From assembly GCA_015064505.1 (NCBI GenBank), contig SVSB01000024.1, positions 1 through 45,334 on the forward strand: 45,334 bases of DNA, read 5' to 3'. The position numbers and the translations under genes are program-made. The first letter of the stretch is position 1. Each line of letters opens with the position of its first letter. Below the pieces are notes generated by a model. The model made no database searches. It was not told where the DNA came from and worked only from the letters and a program-made list of their open reading frames with translations. Origin of the DNA: Oscillospiraceae bacterium (GTDB taxonomy: Bacteria > Bacillota > Clostridia > Oscillospirales > CAG-272). Positions 31,063-39,720 of this stretch are shown one piece after another.

Positions 31063-33060
31063 ATGGTCAATATTGAATTTAAAGATAACTGCAATTATAT
31101 CTGCCTTGACGGTGTGCCGTGTGCGAGGATAATTCCCGTGTGCGGCGCCGTTGATACCTTCACTCCGATAACGGAAGGTGTTTGGCGTTGGCACCGTCGC
31201 ACCGAAGCTCCTACCGATAAAATGCGTATGGAGCTTGTTTTCCTCGGGGATCCCGATTTCACAATGGTTCCATCCGTAAGCTATAACGGCAACGGCTGGG
31301 GCGATACTCCTGAGTACGTGGGCGATTTTGCAGAGGACGGAACGCCCTGGAGCTGGGCGTGGCACCGCGTTACCATTCCCGCTTGCACGTATAGCGAAAA
31401 CACCAGGATCGGTATTGCGCTGATGAGCGAGCCAAACGTTAATTGCGCATGTTCTCTGTATAAAGTAGACGAGGGCAAGAAGCACGTTCTCATTTTCCCC
31501 GAGGAAGAAAAGCCAAAAACTCTACAGCGTCATTTCTGGAACGGTCCTTATGAGGGCACCATGGAGCCCACCTGCGACTTTGAGGGCATAATCTTTACCG
31601 CGCCTTCTGATGGAACGAGATTCCGTTATAAAGCTCTTATGGACTTTGCCTGGCGCTATTACGGACACGAATTCAAAGCACCAAAGAGTGCGGAGGAATT
31701 ATACCGTCTTTCCATTGCCTTTTCCTGCTATCTGTTTGAAAGAGAGCGTGACGGCTTTGCAGGCTTTGCCCGCGGCTGTGAGTGGAATCTCGGAAGCACC
31801 TCGTATAAAAAGACAGAGCATATCTACGAGGTGGGCTGGGCAGGTCAAAGCGCCTCCCTTGCCAATGCGTTTATTTACGATTATCTTAGAACAGGGGATA
31901 AAGAAAAGCTTGATATGGCGATAGAGGTTCACGATTCCTGGATACGCAAGGGCAAGCACCCTGCAGGTCACATAACCGGCCGTCTTGATATGGACGAGTG
32001 GTCTTATAAGGAAATTGCTCCCGATTATATGCCCGATAAATGGGTGCACGGAGAGAATAAATACGAGAGCCTTTATAACCGATACCTCAGTTGCTCACAA
32101 GGAAACATCCCCAAGGTATACCGTGACGTTGACGGGCGCCCATTTAAAGCAAACGACGCCTGCAATAACGGCACTGCGGCAGATTGCTATTTTGAGGCCT
32201 ACGATTTGCTGTGCTCCGCCGGCATTGAAAAGCCCGAATACCTTGATATGGCGTTTGGAATTTGCGATCACGCGTTAAAAACTCAGGCGTATAACGGATG
32301 CTATCCAAAGGCCTGGAAAAACGACGGAAGCTCAAGAGGCTATAAGGGTACCGTTGGTTGCTTTATGATACTCCCTATCTTAAAGGCTTTTGAAAAGACG
32401 AATGACCGAAAATATCTTGACAGTGCCGTTAAGGCTTTCGCTTTTTATTACGGAGAGCTTGAGCGCGACGGCTTTACTACAGCAGGGGCGCTTGATACGT
32501 ACAGCATAGATAAAGAGTCCTCCTCTCCCCTTCTCCGTTCAGCGCTCGCCCTTTACGATACAACCGGTGATAAGCATTACGTGGAAGCCTCCGAAAAGAT
32601 CGCCTGGTACCTTTCCACCTGGCTTATGTATTACACTATTGATTATCCCGATGGAAGTCCTATCAAGAACGTGAATTACGACACGTTCGGCGGCACCTCC
32701 GTTTCCACTCCCCATAATGCCCTTGATATGTACGCACTCCGCGACGTTCTCTCATTCTTAAGACTATACGAGCTGACGGGATACAGGCAATGGTACGAGC
32801 GCGCCGCCGTGCTTTGGTGCCACGCGTCCCAGATGATTTCTGACGGAACGTGGTTCGTTAACGGCAGGCTTCGTCCCGCAGGTTCACAGGATGAGGCGGT
32901 GTTCCACACGCGCTGGGGCAGACACGTTTCGGGTAATTTCGTTCCCACCCAATGGTTCCCCAACTGGCCCTGCGCCTTCAGGCTTGAAAACCTCAGATGG
33001 CATAAGGATTGGTCGTTCTTTAACGAGGGATTGACCGAAATAGAAGGCAAGATACAATAA
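31063..33060 (+). CDS. Predicted alpha/alpha-barrel (six-hairpin) glycosidase-like protein
   Basis: The 665-residue protein has no signal peptide. Residues 1 to about 150 look like a beta-sandwich region rich in Trp and aromatic residues. From about 180 on, repeated helical pairs with aromatic and Gly-rich loops (WAGQSASLANAFIYDYLRTGDKEKL, YLDMAFGICDHAL, YLDSAVKAFAFYYGELERDGF, ALALYDTTGDKHYVEASEKIAWYL) are typical of six-hairpin glycosidase folds. I cannot assign a GH family or substrate. GGGGGAG precedes ATG 31063; the frame upstream lies in the promoter. It is monocistronic. Confidence 0.6.
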   Translation: MVNIEFKDNCNYICLDGVPCARIIPVCGAVDTFTPITEGVWRWHRRTEAPTDKMRMELVFLGDPDFTMVPSVSYNGNGWGDTPEYVGDFAEDGTPWSWAWHRVTIPACTYSENTRIGIALMSEPNVNCACSLYKVDEGKKHVLIFPEEEKPKTLQRHFWNGPYEGTMEPTCDFEGIIFTAPSDGTRFRYKALMDFAWRYYGHEFKAPKSAEELYRLSIAFSCYLFERERDGFAGFARGCEWNLGSTSYKKTEHIYEVGWAGQSASLANAFIYDYLRTGDKEKLDMAIEVHDSWIRKGKHPAGHITGRLDMDEWSYKEIAPDYMPDKWVHGENKYESLYNRYLSCSQGNIPKVYRDVDGRPFKANDACNNGTAADCYFEAYDLLCSAGIEKPEYLDMAFGICDHALKTQAYNGCYPKAWKNDGSSRGYKGTVGCFMILPILKAFEKTNDRKYLDSAVKAFAFYYGELERDGFTTAGALDTYSIDKESSSPLLRSALALYDTTGDKHYVEASEKIAWYLSTWLMYYTIDYPDGSPIKNVNYDTFGGTSVSTPHNALDMYALRDVLSFLRLYELTGYRQWYERAAVLWCHASQMISDGTWFVNGRLRPAGSQDEAVFHTRWGRHVSGNFVPTQWFPNWPCAFRLENLRWHKDWSFFNEGLTEIEGKIQ

Positions 33061-33062
33061 AG

Positions 33063-33088
33063 AAAGAGCCGACTGCAGTCGGCTCTTT
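33063..33088. terminator. Bidirectional terminator
   Basis: AAAGAGCCGAC and its exact complement enclose TGCA. It sits between two convergent genes, with T residues to the right and A residues to the left. Confidence 0.85.
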
Positions 33089-33090
33089 CG

Positions 33091-33363
33091 TTATTTAAGC
33101 TCGTTTAGCTTAGTTGCCAATGTTTTAAGCTCTGTAAGGTAATTGTAAACTCCGTCTTCTGAAAGTACTCCACGCAATAGATCAGCGGGTAGCTCGCCCT
33201 TTTCGTCTGCTTCAAGATCTTCAAACCAGTTTCTGCTTCCGTAGTAATCCAGAAGCTCTTGCAGCTCCGGCAGAATGCCGTCAAGCTCGGTGGTGATCCT
33301 CTTCGCCCTATTAAAGATGTCCTCCATCCTTTTGATACGATCAATGCGATCCGCTGTGTTCAT
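33091..33363 (-). CDS. DUF4298-like small protein
   Basis: The 90-residue helical protein (DRIKRMEDIFNRA, ELQELLDYYGSRNWFEDLEADEKGELPADLLRGVLSEDGVYNYL) fits the DUF4298 pattern, whose role is unknown. It overlaps the MFS gene stop by 4 nt (ATGA), so the in-frame extension upstream is not used. It is the last gene of the seven-gene minus-strand operon. Confidence 0.75.
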   Translation of the reverse strand: MNTADRIDRIKRMEDIFNRAKRITTELDGILPELQELLDYYGSRNWFEDLEADEKGELPADLLRGVLSEDGVYNYLTELKTLATKLNELK

Positions 33364-34568
33364 TGTTTCCTCTCCGTTTTTATGGTTGCCGCATAAGCAC
33401 TGTTGCAGAGTCCGAGAACCGCGGACGCAATAAACAGCACCTCTATACCAAGGGCGTTCCAGAGCCAACCGCCGAAAAGGGCGATAAAGATCGTAATTAT
33501 GTGGTTAATGGATACTCCCGTTGAGATGGTTGCCTTTACCTCATCCTCGTTATCGGCAAGATCCTGAACGTACACGTTGCTTGCCATAGAAGCCAAAGAA
33601 ATAACCGAATCGAGAACGTAGTTCACGCAACAGACTATGTAAGCAATGTTTTTTGGGAATATATGATGAGCAAAGCCGTAGAAAAAGCAAACGACCACAA
33701 GAATAAGCGTATCTGCTACCATTACGGTCTTGTAACCAAGCTTATCAATAATTCTGCCCACGATTGGTGAAGCAAAGAAGCAAGCGACAGCTGAAACTGC
33801 AAAAAGCAGGCTGATCGCTGCGGCGTTAGCTCCGTAGAACAGAATAAGCAGATACGGACCGAAGGTGAAGAACACCTGCTTTCTTGCTCCGTAGAACATC
33901 TCAAGCATATAATACTTGTTAAACTTTTTATTAAAGTAGAACCTGCGCTTGTTCTTATCCGTTTCGCTTTTGCCCTTTATTCTCATTGATAATATCGCAC
34001 TGATTCCCGCAAGGATGGCGGCAATGGCAAAGAAAACGGTATACGGTTGGTTTGCGGCAAATGCAGAGAACGCAAAAACTATGACGAGGTATCCCACAAG
34101 GGTTCCTATCTGGCTCATTGCGTTTTGAGCTCCGAGCGCGGCGCCGCCCTTGTTCGGCATGGCGTATTTTAATGACATGGTGTTCTTCATACCTATCTGT
34201 ATGTGCTCACCGAAGGAGTAAACGCATATTGCAAGGGTTGCAAGCACTTTAGTGGGCGGTAATAAAGCGTGTCCCGCCATACCAACAAGCATAATGATCG
34301 CGCCCGCCTTATACAGCGTTTCTGCGGAAAGCATATAGAAAAGAGCAAGTACGAACACCAGAAGAATCCCCGGTATCTCGCGGAAAAATTCCGTTACTCC
34401 TCTGCCCATTTCCCCCATCTTGACCACTTCCGCAAGGAAATTATCAAGCATTCCCTTATATAGACCGTAGGAAAGTCCTGTGATCAGTACGGAAAGAAGA
34501 AACGGCTTGTAGTACGTTCCGCTTAAAAACGTATTCTTAAAATTCAGGTTTTCAAAAAGCTTTTTCAT
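33360..34568 (-). CDS. Major facilitator superfamily transporter
   Basis: The 402-residue protein has about 12 hydrophobic segments, a central cytosolic loop rich in K and R (about 197-215: RIKGKSETDKNKRR) and an MFS-like motif (ASPIVGRIIDKLGYK) in the second half. The substrate cannot be inferred. It follows the surface protein gene by 27 nt and overlaps the DUF4298 gene. Confidence 0.82.
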   Translation of the reverse strand: MKKLFENLNFKNTFLSGTYYKPFLLSVLITGLSYGLYKGMLDNFLAEVVKMGEMGRGVTEFFREIPGILLVFVLALFYMLSAETLYKAGAIIMLVGMAGHALLPPTKVLATLAICVYSFGEHIQIGMKNTMSLKYAMPNKGGAALGAQNAMSQIGTLVGYLVIVFAFSAFAANQPYTVFFAIAAILAGISAILSMRIKGKSETDKNKRRFYFNKKFNKYYMLEMFYGARKQVFFTFGPYLLILFYGANAAAISLLFAVSAVACFFASPIVGRIIDKLGYKTVMVADTLILVVVCFFYGFAHHIFPKNIAYIVCCVNYVLDSVISLASMASNVYVQDLADNEDEVKATISTGVSINHIITIFIALFGGWLWNALGIEVLFIASAVLGLCNSAYAATIKTERKQ

Positions 34569-34595
34569 TCAATTATTCCAATCAGTATTTTAGGT

Positions 34596-37049
34596 TCAGT
34601 TAGCGCTGTCCCATTCGCATATAAAGCCAAAATTGCCCATTCCGAAGAATTCTTCGTCAAGGCAAGTGCCATCTTCGCTGAGGTCATTCCAGAATCCAAC
34701 GCCCGATCCCATAACGTTCATCGGATTTATACCGTTATAGATCATCATCGCGTTTTCCAATCCAACAAAATTATCGGGCTGCTCGGGTGCCCAGTTGGTA
34801 TACGAAGTATCTTCATTCGTTATCCAAGCAAAAGTTCCGTCCGCGTTAACGGTGGCGCCAAGCCAGTAATTGTTTCTCTGTCCTGCTTTAAGAAGCGCTT
34901 CGGCAATTTGCTGTTCCTCTGCGGAGGTTATGGTCATCAAATGCCCTCCGTATGATTCGCAAAGAGTCTTTGCCGTGATCCAGGTATATCCGCTGTCAAA
35001 TATTTTGTACGTACGTCCGTTGTAGGTTAATGCGTCCTTAACGATGCTTTCCATCTCAGTCTTATTAACGGCATCGGAATAAGTTTCGCTACCGTGAACG
35101 AAGCTTGCAAGTTCGTTGGCAATACCCGAGGTATAGGCCTTGACCGTGGATCCGTCCTTCAGGATATAACTTATTTCTTTGACGCAGACGTCTCCGTAAT
35201 TCTTTAAAACCGAATACGCCGCACGCCCGGGGCTTCCTGCTTCGGAGGTAAAGAAGTCGGCAAATTCGTTGAAGGCACTCGTCTCAAAATCAGGCGGGAA
35301 ATAAGAGTTAAGAGAAAGGCTTATTCCAAGCCTTTCAAGGCATTGCGTTGCGTAGGTGGTGCAGTTATTATTATTCAGATCGTATTTTTTGTTGTAATTA
35401 CCGTAAAAGTCCGTAAAAGCTGCGTGTGCTTCGCTGCTGACGAGAATCGGAAGCGCGATCACGGCGTTGCTGTCCTCGGGCTCTTCGGAATATTCATCGT
35501 AATCATATCTCGTTTTGGGATCGTCCGTAAAGTATAGATACTCGGGAGCGCGGACCCCTCCTTTTACGGCGATTCCGACATTTGTTGCGAAAGTGAAGAC
35601 CGAACCGCTGCAAAAGCCCGTGGTCTCTGATTTTTGACCTGCCCGTCTGTAGGCTATCCACGTGTGCCCGACGTAATTATCCTCGTCGATCACCACGCCC
35701 GATGCCCACCCGGGCGGAGGGTTTATCATTAAGCTCACAACGTCGCTTGTGGGATAAAAGAAATTCAGGTAATGCTCGTAGGAAGCAAACGCCTCTGCGG
35801 AAAACGGAGTTGGGTCAAGAAAATCAAGGAATCCATCGCCGTCGGTATCCTTGTTAAGCTCGTCTCCAATGCCGCTTAACGTGTCCTCTATCAGCTTGCG
35901 TAGCGCGAGAATCGCATTGCCAACCTCGTTTTCATCAAAGACGGCGTAAACGGAAAAGTGCTCAAGCTCCGCCCAAATCACGTTGCCGTTCCTTTTCTGG
36001 GCTCTTACGCGCTCCAAGGAAAGCTCGTCTTCGTTAACGTAGTATAATCCGTAAAATTTTCCGTCCTCAAGCAACTCGTCAGGCACGGTAACGTAGACGG
36101 TTGCGGAATCAAATTCACCTTCCATAGTAAAGCTGATGCCGCTTCCAATCATACCCGGAAGCGTTGCGGGGGATATTATCGATGCTTGCGGAAGCTCTTT
36201 TACCTCTACGGTGGTCACCTCGTTTGCGGCTCCGTATAAGCTGAGATCAACGCTCGTGCCGTTATCAAAGCTCTCGGATCTTAAAACGGTAAGACCGCTG
36301 TTTCCGTCCTCTTTATTCAGTGGATCAAGGTATGCTTCGTATTCAATTCCGTCTTTAATGCCGTCGCCGTCTGTGTCTGCCTTCGTCGGGTCGGTTCCAA
36401 TTACCGTTTCCTGCAGATCGTTGAGATCATCACCGTCGGTGTCGTCCGCGAACGGATCGGAATTATATTTGATCTCGTCTGCGTTCAGCAGTCCGTCGCC
36501 GTCAAAATCCTCCGCGCCGTCGTCGGTTCCGTTTTTATCCGTATCGGATACTAACGGATCCGTTAAAAGGCAAATAATCTCGTGCAGATCGTTAACGCCG
36601 TCGTCATCGGAATCACGCTTTTCCGTGCCGTAGGTGTTTTTGAATTCGGAGTTTGAGTTATATAATATCACGGATACCGTCTCCGAACTACCGTCGGTTG
36701 CGGTAGCTGTTACGGTGAGTCTGCTGTGTCCGAGCCAGATACCCTCCGTTGGGATAACCCAATTTTTCTCGATCTCCAGCTTCCCATTATCAAGCACGTA
36801 GCCCGAATGCAGAGTAACGGTGTACTCCAACGAAGCAAAGCCTTCGGTGTCTTGAAGCTCACCGCATAGAGAGTTGATCGGAGCCTTCAGAGAATAAACG
36901 TATTCTCCGTTTACGTCAATAACATCGAATCCCTCGCTGCAAACTGTTAAAGGGGCCTTTTTATTAGTTGATATCAAAAGAAAGACAGCTGGCAGGACGG
37001 CAAGAATTGCGATGACGCTAATAAGAGTGATTACCTTGCGTTTTGACAT
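34596..37049 (-). CDS. Multidomain surface protein: TSP3 calcium repeats, permuted papain-like domain, C-type lectin domain
   Basis: The 817-residue protein has an N-terminal membrane anchor or signal (about 5-27) and a beta-rich region (35-135). Thrombospondin type 3-like calcium repeats follow (146-245, with DSDDDGVND, DFDGDGLLNADE and DTDGDGIKDG), plus one isolated repeat at 401-409. A middle domain (about 425-600) has GHTWIAY (H462) before NNNNCTTYATQ (C563); this His-then-Cys order is that of circularly permuted NlpC/P60 or LRAT-like enzymes. The end (about 680-815) is a C-type lectin fold: WITAKTLCESYGGHL, WLGATVNADGTFAW, QPDN, WNDL, C796 and C811. GGAGG precedes the ATG. The domain calls are by motif only; function is unknown. 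Confidence 0.75.
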   Translation of the reverse strand: MSKRKVITLISVIAILAVLPAVFLLISTNKKAPLTVCSEGFDVIDVNGEYVYSLKAPINSLCGELQDTEGFASLEYTVTLHSGYVLDNGKLEIEKNWVIPTEGIWLGHSRLTVTATATDGSSETVSVILYNSNSEFKNTYGTEKRDSDDDGVNDLHEIICLLTDPLVSDTDKNGTDDGAEDFDGDGLLNADEIKYNSDPFADDTDGDDLNDLQETVIGTDPTKADTDGDGIKDGIEYEAYLDPLNKEDGNSGLTVLRSESFDNGTSVDLSLYGAANEVTTVEVKELPQASIISPATLPGMIGSGISFTMEGEFDSATVYVTVPDELLEDGKFYGLYYVNEDELSLERVRAQKRNGNVIWAELEHFSVYAVFDENEVGNAILALRKLIEDTLSGIGDELNKDTDGDGFLDFLDPTPFSAEAFASYEHYLNFFYPTSDVVSLMINPPPGWASGVVIDEDNYVGHTWIAYRRAGQKSETTGFCSGSVFTFATNVGIAVKGGVRAPEYLYFTDDPKTRYDYDEYSEEPEDSNAVIALPILVSSEAHAAFTDFYGNYNKKYDLNNNNCTTYATQCLERLGISLSLNSYFPPDFETSAFNEFADFFTSEAGSPGRAAYSVLKNYGDVCVKEISYILKDGSTVKAYTSGIANELASFVHGSETYSDAVNKTEMESIVKDALTYNGRTYKIFDSGYTWITAKTLCESYGGHLMTITSAEEQQIAEALLKAGQRNNYWLGATVNADGTFAWITNEDTSYTNWAPEQPDNFVGLENAMMIYNGINPMNVMGSGVGFWNDLSEDGTCLDEEFFGMGNFGFICEWDSAN

Positions 37050-37067
37050 TTTTCCTCCGCAATTATA

Positions 37068-37316
37068 TCAGAACCAATGGTCCTTCATCTTCTTCAGAAA
37101 TTCTTCGGTTATGGGGTAGCCGGAGCTTTCGCCTATTACCGAGTCGATATGGCAATAGGGGCATTGCGCTGTTCCCTTCTTATCGGGCAGCCAGTCTGAT
37201 ATCTCCTTTGGTGAAAAGATCTTAAGGCAGTAAAAGCAGCCGCATAGCCTGTCCTTTTCAAGCTCTGCTCTGTGGTCGGAGCTGAACTTGTGAGCTTTAA
37301 TGATGGAATCTGTCAT
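37068..37316 (-). CDS. Small zinc-ribbon cytoplasmic protein
   Basis: The 82-residue protein has two cysteine pairs, CFYC at about 27-30 and CPYC at about 52-55, that would bind one zinc ion. The stretches FYCLKIFSPKEISDW and CHIDSVIGESSGYPIT are those of a widespread uncharacterised family. GGGAGGTAAT precedes the ATG. It lies 17 nt after the methyltransferase-ASCH gene and 18 nt before the surface protein gene. Confidence 0.75.
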   Translation of the reverse strand: MTDSIIKAHKFSSDHRAELEKDRLCGCFYCLKIFSPKEISDWLPDKKGTAQCPYCHIDSVIGESSGYPITEEFLKKMKDHWF

Positions 37317-37333
37317 ATTACCTCCCCGTCCGG

Positions 37334-38812
37334 TTAATTATTAACTGCAATTTCGATACCGACAACGCCGTAATTCTTCTGCTCTTCCTTGGAATAGTAA
37401 AGCTCCATATCCTCGGGGCGGGCAGAATGAATCTCATCCTTCGTATAGCCGCATCGATCAAGGGGCAGGCTGCGGTAAAGCTCCGCAAAGCTTTCAAAAA
37501 CGTGGATTTTTATAACCTTGGCAGTCAGTTTTTCGCCGCTTGCGGTGTTGGTGAATTCAATAATATCGCCCGATTTGATCTTCTTGCGCTTTTCGTCGTA
37601 AAGGCGTAGTTCTATGGTTTTATCTCCCTTTTTGATGCTCTCAAAGGGTGCTTCGTGCAGCTTCATTTGGTGAGTGCTTTTCTGACGGATTAAGCTCACG
37701 GCTGTTTCTACGTGATCGGTGTGAGGAAACATATCAAAAGGTTGGATCCTTTCTGCTTTGTAACCGAGCTTTTTGAAAATTCCCAGATCTCTTGCAAGAG
37801 TTTCTGGATTACAGGAAACGTACACCACTCTGTCGGGTGACAGCTCCGCAACGCTTTTTATAAACTTATAGCTGCAGCCTGCACGCGGCGGGTCTGTTAT
37901 AACGGTATCAAAATGCTCACCGTTTGACGTGAGCTCGTTAATTACCTCGCCTGCATCTGCGGCTATGAACTTTGCGTTTCCTATGCCGTTTATTTTGGCG
38001 TTTACCCGAGCGTCCGCTATTGCGTCCTTGTTTATCTCAACGCCTAAAACCGATGCGCACTTATCGGACATTATGAGCCCGATGGTTCCCGTTCCGCAGT
38101 ATGCGTCAAGAAGCTTTTCCTTGCCGGTAAGGGATGCAAATTCCTTCACATAGGTATATAGCTTTTCGGTTTGTACGTGATTGACCTGATAGAAGGAGCG
38201 CGGACTTATTCGGAATTTCAGCCCGCAGAGCTCGTCCGTGATATATCCGTTGCCGTATAGCACCGTGCTGTTTTTGCCGAGGAAAAGACCGGTATCGGTT
38301 GAGTTTACACAGTGCACTACGGTTTTAATTTCCGGGTGGCGGCGTATAAGCTCGTTCGTAAACGAGCGCGCCGATGAAAATACGCCCGGGGCGGTAACGA
38401 GCACGCACATTACTTCGCCGGTGGCAAAAGCTCTCCTTACAAGCACGTGGCGCAAATAGCCTTTTCCCGTGCGCATATCGTAGGGTTTTATCTTGAAGCC
38501 CGGGCAGAGCTTGCGCACAGTTAAAACTATGGCGTCTGCAATCTTATCGTTTAAAAGGCACTCGTCCACGGGGACGATCTTGCGGGAGGCGGATTGATAC
38601 ACTCCCGAAACGACCTTGCCGCTCTTTGAGCAAAACGCCGCTTGCACCTTGTTGCGGTAGTGATACGGTTCGTCCATACCGATTATCTCGTCAACGTGGC
38701 AAAAACGCCCGAGCAGACCGATAAGCTTTGCCTGCTTGTGGCTTAACTGTTCTTCGTAAGTCAGATTAAGTAACTGACAGCCGTTGCATTTTTTCGCGTG
38801 GGGACAGATCAT
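37334..38812 (-). CDS. TRAM-less RlmD-like RNA (uracil-5-)-methyltransferase fused to an ASCH domain
   Basis: Residues 1 to about 378 form a TrmA/RlmD-family m5U methyltransferase: the 4Fe-4S ligands C3, C9, C12 and C85; the SAM motif LLDAYCGTGTIGL (235-246); TDPPRAGC; and the catalytic cysteine C334 in VSCNPETLARD. The usual N-terminal TRAM domain is missing: the protein starts directly with the Fe-S motif. From about 382 a second domain begins (MKLHEAPFESIKKGDKTIELR, then KSGDIIEF and YGVVGIEI), matching the ASCH fold, which is thought to bind RNA. No stop or frameshift separates them. A paralogue with TRAM is two genes upstream. Confidence 0.85.
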   Translation of the reverse strand: MICPHAKKCNGCQLLNLTYEEQLSHKQAKLIGLLGRFCHVDEIIGMDEPYHYRNKVQAAFCSKSGKVVSGVYQSASRKIVPVDECLLNDKIADAIVLTVRKLCPGFKIKPYDMRTGKGYLRHVLVRRAFATGEVMCVLVTAPGVFSSARSFTNELIRRHPEIKTVVHCVNSTDTGLFLGKNSTVLYGNGYITDELCGLKFRISPRSFYQVNHVQTEKLYTYVKEFASLTGKEKLLDAYCGTGTIGLIMSDKCASVLGVEINKDAIADARVNAKINGIGNAKFIAADAGEVINELTSNGEHFDTVITDPPRAGCSYKFIKSVAELSPDRVVYVSCNPETLARDLGIFKKLGYKAERIQPFDMFPHTDHVETAVSLIRQKSTHQMKLHEAPFESIKKGDKTIELRLYDEKRKKIKSGDIIEFTNTASGEKLTAKVIKIHVFESFAELYRSLPLDRCGYTKDEIHSARPEDMELYYSKEEQKNYGVVGIEIAVNN

Positions 38813-38820
38813 TTTTCACC

Positions 38821-39711
38821 TTAAACCTTTGATTTGAAATTACCGAATACCTCATTTACCTTTTCAAAGCTTGCAAAGGTATCGGGATAGCTCTTAATTA
38901 TCTTCATCATCTCGCCGATCTGGCGTTTGTTTATGATGCACACAAGCATATATTTATCGGAATCGGAATACATTCCATGCACGTTTACGGAGGTAACGCC
39001 GTGCTTAAGGCGCGTAAGCAGCTCTTCGGACAGTTCGTTCGGATGCGTGGTGATTATCTCAAACTTATAGCCGTTCTTGATGCCGTTCAGGCCGTGATCC
39101 ACTATTACGTTTGCAATGAACAGGTTAAGCAGCGTACACATCACGGGAGTTATCTTCATTCCGTAAACGAAGAAAGCAATGAATACTACGCTTGCGTCCA
39201 TAATAAAGGATACGTATGCAATGTTCATCTCGGGATGAGTTTTCTTTAAGAGCGCGGAGATTCCGTAGGTACCTCCGCTTGCGCCGAAGCGCTTCAGCAT
39301 CATAGAAAAGCCGAAGCCGGAGATAACGCCCGTTGCTATGCAAGCAAAAACGATATTAAAATCCTCGCTGTTGTTTGCGGCGCTGTAAGGTAAAAAGCCG
39401 ATGGCGTTATATATCTGCGGCATTGCCGACTGCACCACAAGGTAAAGGCTCAACATAATTCCCAGCTTTTTGTTGACCATAGCACTGACGAGAATAAATA
39501 TCGGCAGATTGAAGGTCACCATTAGAATTGACCAATCGACCTTGTTCTGCAGCAGATGGTGGGTGATGGTGGCAAGACCGCCGACACCTCCCGGCGCAAA
39601 TCCGTTGCTGTTCTGGAATAAATGATAAGCGGTTCCAACGATGATTCCCGCAACGATACAGCAAAAAATATCGCCGATAATATCTTTTGATCCCTTACGC
39701 GTTGTTTTCAT
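38821..39711 (-). CDS. YitT-family membrane protein (DUF161 + DUF2179)
   Basis: The 296-residue protein has about five to six transmembrane segments in residues 12-210, including the conserved GFAPGGVGGLA and FGASGGTYGISALL stretches, and a cytosolic DUF2179 domain (about 213-290: YKFEIITTHPNELSEELL, DKYMLVCIINKRQI). Function is unknown, though the family is common in Firmicutes. It sits between two m5U methyltransferase genes with gaps of 8-9 nt. Confidence 0.9.
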   Translation of the reverse strand: MKTTRKGSKDIIGDIFCCIVAGIIVGTAYHLFQNSNGFAPGGVGGLATITHHLLQNKVDWSILMVTFNLPIFILVSAMVNKKLGIMLSLYLVVQSAMPQIYNAIGFLPYSAANNSEDFNIVFACIATGVISGFGFSMMLKRFGASGGTYGISALLKKTHPEMNIAYVSFIMDASVVFIAFFVYGMKITPVMCTLLNLFIANVIVDHGLNGIKNGYKFEIITTHPNELSEELLTRLKHGVTSVNVHGMYSDSDKYMLVCIINKRQIGEMMKIIKSYPDTFASFEKVNEVFGNFKSKV

Positions 39712-39720
39712 ATTCCACCT

